Origin: Lewinellaceae bacterium
GTDB taxonomy: Bacteria; Bacteroidota; Bacteroidia; Chitinophagales; Saprospiraceae
Assembly: GCA_020636405.1 (NCBI GenBank)
Contig: JACJXW010000005.1
Coordinates: 248,001-312,000, forward strand
Reading direction: 5' to 3'
DNA: 64,000 nt
Position numbers and translations under genes: made by a program
Shown: positions 60,271 through 64,000 of the stretch, one piece after another
Position numbering within the stretch: the stretch's first letter is position 1
Layout: the number at the start of each line of letters is the position of its first letter
Notes under the pieces: generated by a model
Told to the model about the DNA's origin: nothing
Database searches by the model: none
What the model saw: only the letters and a program-made list of their open reading frames with translations

Positions 60271-61459
60271 ATGGATAACAATATGAAAAAGCTATTAATA
60301 AAGTTCTTATTCGTTTTGCCGTTGCTCGTCCCGGTAGCCTGTAGCGACAACCTCGATGTTGTCAATCCCAACGAGCCGACCCTGGGTGTGCTGGATTCCG
60401 AAGAGGGATTCCTCCGCCTCATGCTGGGTACTTATGATGCCTTTGACGGCGTTACCTGTAATTTCCCCTGGATCGCCACCGCTCATCAAGAATGTATGGG
60501 CGATGCCATTTACATTCCATGGGGTAACTTCTCCTGGCGCTGGGCCAATCAGCCGACTAAGATCATTCTCGACGACGGTACTGTAGTTACTCCACCACAG
60601 GGAGGGTCTCAGGCCCAGGAGCTGATCCTGCGGAATGACCGTGCACAAGGGGACAACAATGCTTTCTGGCTGGAATGGTCCGCAATGTACCGGATGAACA
60701 ACCACGCTAACCTACTCCTTGCCAAGCTGGATGAAGGCACTGTGGAGTTTTCCGGTGATGCAGCTACCAAGAATGCTGTTGCCCGCGCCTGGGCATACTT
60801 CTGGAAGGGGTGGGCCTACTCCCGTATCGGCTCCTTGTATTCGGCCGGTATCATCAATAATGAGTTCAGCGCCACTAATCCGGATTATGTCACCAACCAG
60901 GAAGTCATCGCTGAAGCCACCAAACAGCTCGACCAGGCCATCAACATCTTACAGGGGGTGAGTGAAAGTGCCGATTATACCACTTTGATGGAGCGGTCGA
61001 TGCCCGATTTCATGCGCCCCAACGGTGTGCCAAGCCCTCAGAGCTGGATCCGCATCATCAATACCCTCAAGGCGCGCAACCTGTTGGTCAATAAAAAAGT
61101 GCGGGATATGACCAATGCTGACTGGGAAGCTGTACGGAGCCTGGCAGAACAGGGGCTGACCCCGGACGATAATATTCTGGAATTGCGTACTGCCGACGAA
61201 AATGCACTCTTCCGTACCTGTTTCACACCCTATCGCGTGATGATCGGCTGGCACTTTATCAGCGAGCGGTTGATCCAGGATTTCAAAGAAGGGGACAACC
61301 GTTTTACGCGGAACTTTGTCCAACTTGCTAGATGCCTCCGGCAACCTGAATACGAATGCCACATTCGATTACAACTACCTCGATTACTGGGGCGTTCCGG
61401 ATAACGAACTGGACTTTAACGTGCCCAGTGAAGGTGCAGCCAATGTGGACCCGATATAG
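60271..61459 (+). pseudogene. Decayed SusD/RagB-type lipoprotein
   Basis: The frame from 60271 (signal plus lipobox LLVPVACSD) gives a SusD-like N-terminal 350 residues (TPR-like helices, WAYFWKGWAYSRIGSLY), reading to DNRFTRNF near 61315. From there the protein-like text continues in another frame (NLLDASGNLNTNATFDYNYL) to a stop at 61459, so a frameshift has occurred. The usual C-terminal part is missing, as total length is about 400 against a normal 500-550. It is the partner of the broken SusC upstream and is not functional. Confidence 0.75.
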
Positions 61460-61539
61460 CAGCCGGGGGTAGGATCTTGGTTATTGGCCATAGGCCGGCC
61501 CGATTCTGCACCTCCTGCCTTTTCAGGGTGTAGTCGCCA

Positions 61540-61587
61540 TTTAGCCCCTGATTCGCATATGTCATGTGAGTCAGGGGCTAAATTTTT
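61540..61587 (+). terminator. Rho-independent terminator after the SusC/SusD remnant
   Basis: TTTAGCCCCTGA (61540-61551) pairs with TCAGGGGCTAAA (61571-61582) perfectly, followed by TTTTT. It would end transcription of the decayed SusC/SusD unit. Confidence 0.75.
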
Positions 61588-61894
61588 GGAAAACCCAGGG
61601 AAAAATCCATTTTGAAGCTCCGGAGGAACCGGGGTAGCCAGACAGCATTTATTCACGTTTATAATGATCTCCCTTCCCGTTGGATGAAAACTACACAAGT
61701 GAGTGGTGTTTTTAAGTGTCCGTTAACCTTACCTTAGTACTTTCTGTAATTAGTGAGTTTTCTGACACTAGCCAGAATGGGGGAACCCGGCCTGGCAAGG
61801 TGCCTTATACTGAAGCTCGAATGCCGGGCCTATGCCCAAGGGCTTCGGGGCAGCAGTATATTATCAACACGGCGAGGTTTACAGATTTTATAAA

Positions 61895-61955
61895 TGAGAG
61901 TTTTTTCTTACTAATCCGAATGTTGCCGTACAGTCTGATGTGCGGCAACCTTTTT
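61895..61955 (+). promoter_or_regulatory. Conserved box plus hairpin, copy 2, upstream of SusC
   Basis: The 22-base box (61895-61916, ending CTTACTAATC) differs from the copy at 57932-57953 at one base only. A 10-bp stem with one G-T pair follows, GTTGCCGTAC (61922-61931) and GTGCGGCAAC (61940-61949), then a T-run. Here no gene ends just upstream, so a plain terminator is less likely; a leader attenuator or a small RNA end is an alternative. Confidence 0.6.
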
Positions 61956-62111
61956 ATCTCTGTAACAGGTGCTCGCCAGCCGCATCTTCGTTTCAACCGC
62001 CTTCCCGTCAAACTTCCCGAGTCATGCCAACCATGAAGGACGGGTGAGTCCGTTGGCTTTACCGCATAGCCGGCTTGGTGCCGGCGTATGGGTAGCCATG
62101 TTTTTGCCCAA

Positions 62112-62167
62112 CGGGTAATGAAGTGGATGCCTGGCCCGCATCGAGCCCTGATCCACTCCGTTACCCG
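62112..62167. repeat. Imperfect inverted repeat in SusC leader
   Basis: CGGGTAATGAAGTGGAT (62112-62128) pairs with ATCCACTCCGTTACCCG (62151-62167) at 15 of 17 positions around a 22-base centre. It ends 35 bases before the SusC start codon. It could form a stable RNA hairpin in the SusC mRNA leader. Confidence 0.6.
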
Positions 62168-62202
62168 ACATAACCCATTATTTCTAATCAAAAAAACGAA
62201 TC

Positions 62203-64000
62203 ATGAAGAAATGCTTACTGGTATTGCCAATGATGCTGTTTGCCTTGTGCACGGCCCTGGCGCAACGAACGGTTACAGGAACCGTTTCAGACACTAGAGG
62301 CGAGCCGCTGATCGGCTCGAGCGTCCTGGTGAAAGGTACCACCACCGGTACGGTGACCGACGTCGACGGATCCTACAGCCTGATCGTTCCGCAGGGGAAT
62401 AATATTCTCGTTTTCAGCTATACCGGCTATGAACCCCAGGAAATTGAACTTGGCGCTTCCAACATCATCGATGTAACCCTGCGGGAGAGTTCGGAATTGC
62501 TGGATGAGGTCGTTGTTACAGCGGTGGGCCTTTCTGCCAATAAGTCCGACCTGGGGTATTCCATCCAATCCGTAAAAGCGGATGATGTCAATAAATCCGG
62601 AGAAACGAACCTGGTGGCGGCGCTGGCCGGCAAGGCTGCCGGTGTACAGGTGGCCAGTTCTGGCGGGACCGCCGGAGCGGCAGCACAGATCCGGATCCGG
62701 GGCAATAAAACCATCATTGGAAATAATTCTCCGCTGTTCGTTGTGGATGGCGTGCCCATCGATAACAGCACTTTTACCACGGCCGACTCGCCGGAGGATG
62801 CCGTCAGCGACCTGGGGTCCGGTGGGGTGAACAACTCCAACCGCGCCATTGATATTAACCCCAACGACATCGCCTCTATGACCGTTCTGAAGGGGCCGGC
62901 AGCGACGGCCCTCTACGGTATCCGGGCAGCCAATGGGGCCATTGTCATAACCACTAAGCGCGGTGTTGCTGGAAAACCCCGCATCCGCATCTCATCCTCT
63001 ATCACGTTGGACGAGGTCAACAAGCTACCGGAGATCCAAAAGGAATATTCACAGGGAAACCCGGTTGATGGGGTGCCCACTTTCGAAAGCCCGATGACCG
63101 GATCTTTCACCGGTTTCAGCTGGGGTGCGCCCATAGCTGACCTTCGCTATGCTGATGTCGAATCCATGTGGGACCGCAACGGCCTGATCGTACACAAGGA
63201 TGACCCCCGGGCTACCAACCGGATTGTCAACGCCTATGACAATCCGGGCGATTTCTTTGAGACCGCCAATACCTTCAACAACCACGTCAGCGTGAGCGGC
63301 GGGAATGACCGGGTGACGTACTACATGTCTGGCGGCAACTTATCGCAAACCGGTATTGTGCCCAATACAGATTTCAGCCGCACCTCGTTTAAGGCTACTA
63401 TCGGCGCCAACCTGACCGACCGGTTGAAGACCACTTTCTCCGCCAATTATATCCGTTCTGGCGGAAAAAGGGCGCAGAACGGTTCCAATACTTCCGGGGT
63501 AATGCTCGGCCTGATGCGTACGGCTCCCACCTTTGACAACCGCAACGGGTTGGACCCCGATAAAGACCCGCTGGCGTATCAGTTTGAAGATGGCCGCCCA
63601 CGCTCATACCGAGGATTGCTGGGCGACCGTGCCATCTATGACAACCCCTACTGGACCGTATACAAGAACTTCCTGACGGATAACGTCAACCGGATGATCG
63701 GTTTCGCCCAGGCTTCCTATGAGTGGGCGGATGGGTTTACCACCACTGCCCGCCTGGGTGTGGATACTTATAGCGACTTCCGGAAATTCAGGAACGATAT
63801 TGGTTCAGGTACCCTTCCCGCAGGACAGGTGGTCAACCACAATATCAATAGTACGGACCTGAATGTCGATGTTCTGGGTACCTATAAGAAGGAATTGAGC
63901 CCCGACCTGGATGTGAATGCCACGGTAGGCTGGAACTTCTACCGCAAGGAAGTGGAGAACCGCCGGGAGGATGGCCAGAGCCTGGCTTCCAGAGGGTTCT
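62203..64000 (+). CDS. SusC/RagA family TonB-linked outer-membrane receptor, 3' end beyond window
   Basis: The first 599 codons are present. A signal peptide (MKKCLLVLPMMLFALCTALA) precedes a carboxypeptidase-like domain (VTGTVSDTRGEPLIGSSVLV, with GYEPQEIEL) and the plug domain with IRIRGNKTIIGNNSPLFVVDGV and VLKGPAATALYG. The barrel then begins with SVSGGNDRVTYYMSGGN. It is a TonB-dependent transporter of glycans or peptides and likely works with a SusD downstream, outside the window. The frame is open to the edge. Its plug differs clearly from the decayed SusC upstream, so the two are paralogues rather than recent copies. Confidence 0.9.
   Translation, partial: MKKCLLVLPMMLFALCTALAQRTVTGTVSDTRGEPLIGSSVLVKGTTTGTVTDVDGSYSLIVPQGNNILVFSYTGYEPQEIELGASNIIDVTLRESSELLDEVVVTAVGLSANKSDLGYSIQSVKADDVNKSGETNLVAALAGKAAGVQVASSGGTAGAAAQIRIRGNKTIIGNNSPLFVVDGVPIDNSTFTTADSPEDAVSDLGSGGVNNSNRAIDINPNDIASMTVLKGPAATALYGIRAANGAIVITTKRGVAGKPRIRISSSITLDEVNKLPEIQKEYSQGNPVDGVPTFESPMTGSFTGFSWGAPIADLRYADVESMWDRNGLIVHKDDPRATNRIVNAYDNPGDFFETANTFNNHVSVSGGNDRVTYYMSGGNLSQTGIVPNTDFSRTSFKATIGANLTDRLKTTFSANYIRSGGKRAQNGSNTSGVMLGLMRTAPTFDNRNGLDPDKDPLAYQFEDGRPRSYRGLLGDRAIYDNPYWTVYKNFLTDNVNRMIGFAQASYEWADGFTTTARLGVDTYSDFRKFRNDIGSGTLPAGQVVNHNINSTDLNVDVLGTYKKELSPDLDVNATVGWNFYRKEVENRREDGQSLASRGF

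Larger units (their letters stand above)
61460..62202. other. Gene-free stretch before the intact SusC gene
   Basis: The 743-base gap holds a 12-bp terminator hairpin (61540-61587), the second copy of the conserved box and hairpin (61895-61955) and a 17-base imperfect inverted repeat just before the SusC start (62112-62167). A small GCCGGC/GCCGGC hairpin lies at about 62069-62085. No credible gene. Confidence 0.65.

Noticed and set aside
1..64000. tRNA, rRNA, CRISPR arrays, prophage or transposase genes
   Set aside because: Scanning gaps by eye gave no tRNA-like cloverleaf text, no regular repeat-spacer array and no transposase or integrase frame. A tRNA scan could still find a missed one.

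Overview
The window reads as a chromosomal segment of a Bacteroidota bacterium, most likely from the Saprospiria/Lewinella-like part of the phylum. The basis is a complete MoxR/Bat operon, SusC/SusD outer-membrane pairs, PorT-type beta-barrel proteins, a Bacteroidota-style ParC, few Shine-Dalgarno sequences, and a moderately GC-rich, codon-biased coding background. No rRNA, tRNA, CRISPR array, prophage or insertion sequence was recognised. The finer lineage placement is inference.

Layout. 1-8 kb (mostly minus strand): a truncated conserved gene, AlkD-like glycosylase, a 2-hydroxyacid dehydrogenase, an RluA-type pseudouridine synthase, a radical SAM protein, an NmrA-like protein, a DUF1772 membrane protein and an AraC regulator with a candidate operator. 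The gaps here carry several dispersed or inverted repeats. 8-18 kb: a molybdopterin oxidoreductase, a COG3044-type ATPase, an aminoglycoside-phosphotransferase-like kinase, a LysM glucosaminidase, a beta-barrel protein, and lptB followed by two overlapping small lipoprotein genes. 18.3-26.6 kb: a Bat operon (moxR, DUF58, a BatD-like protein, batA, batB, batC, a short BatD-like protein, batD). 26-39 kb: a TlpA-like thioredoxin, a glycosyltransferase, a BtpA/PsuG divergent pair, a SPOR protein, prfC, a CPA1 antiporter with a TrkA domain, a SulP transporter and a TetR regulator. 40-48 kb: parC, an ECF sigma factor overlapping a membrane-anchored beta-barrel protein, an acetyltransferase, and a GlxA-type regulator divergent from a secreted DJ-1/PfpI-TPR protein.

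48.3-54.9 kb is the most unusual region: a P-type ATPase divergent from DUF2231 - OmpR-type response regulator - histidine kinase, followed by a rubrerythrin lipoprotein and a second DUF2231 protein. Both promoter regions of the block carry four TTAAG-like half-sites at an 11-bp period. This strongly resembles the PmrA/QseB type of operator (YTTAAK repeats) and would tie the block together as one regulon. The second array sits in the only sizeable gap of the cluster, directly before the rubrerythrin gene. I propose this as a candidate envelope redox or metal stress module.

54.9-64 kb: a rhamnose/fucose mutarotase, a FAH-family hydrolase and an SDR that fit a non-phosphorylated deoxysugar pathway; a LuxR-type regulator whose receiver has Glu where the phosphorylated Asp should be; a decayed SusC/SusD pair; and an apparently intact SusC gene that runs off the right edge. 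The decayed pair and the intact SusC are each preceded by the same 22-base box plus a hairpin with a T-tract.
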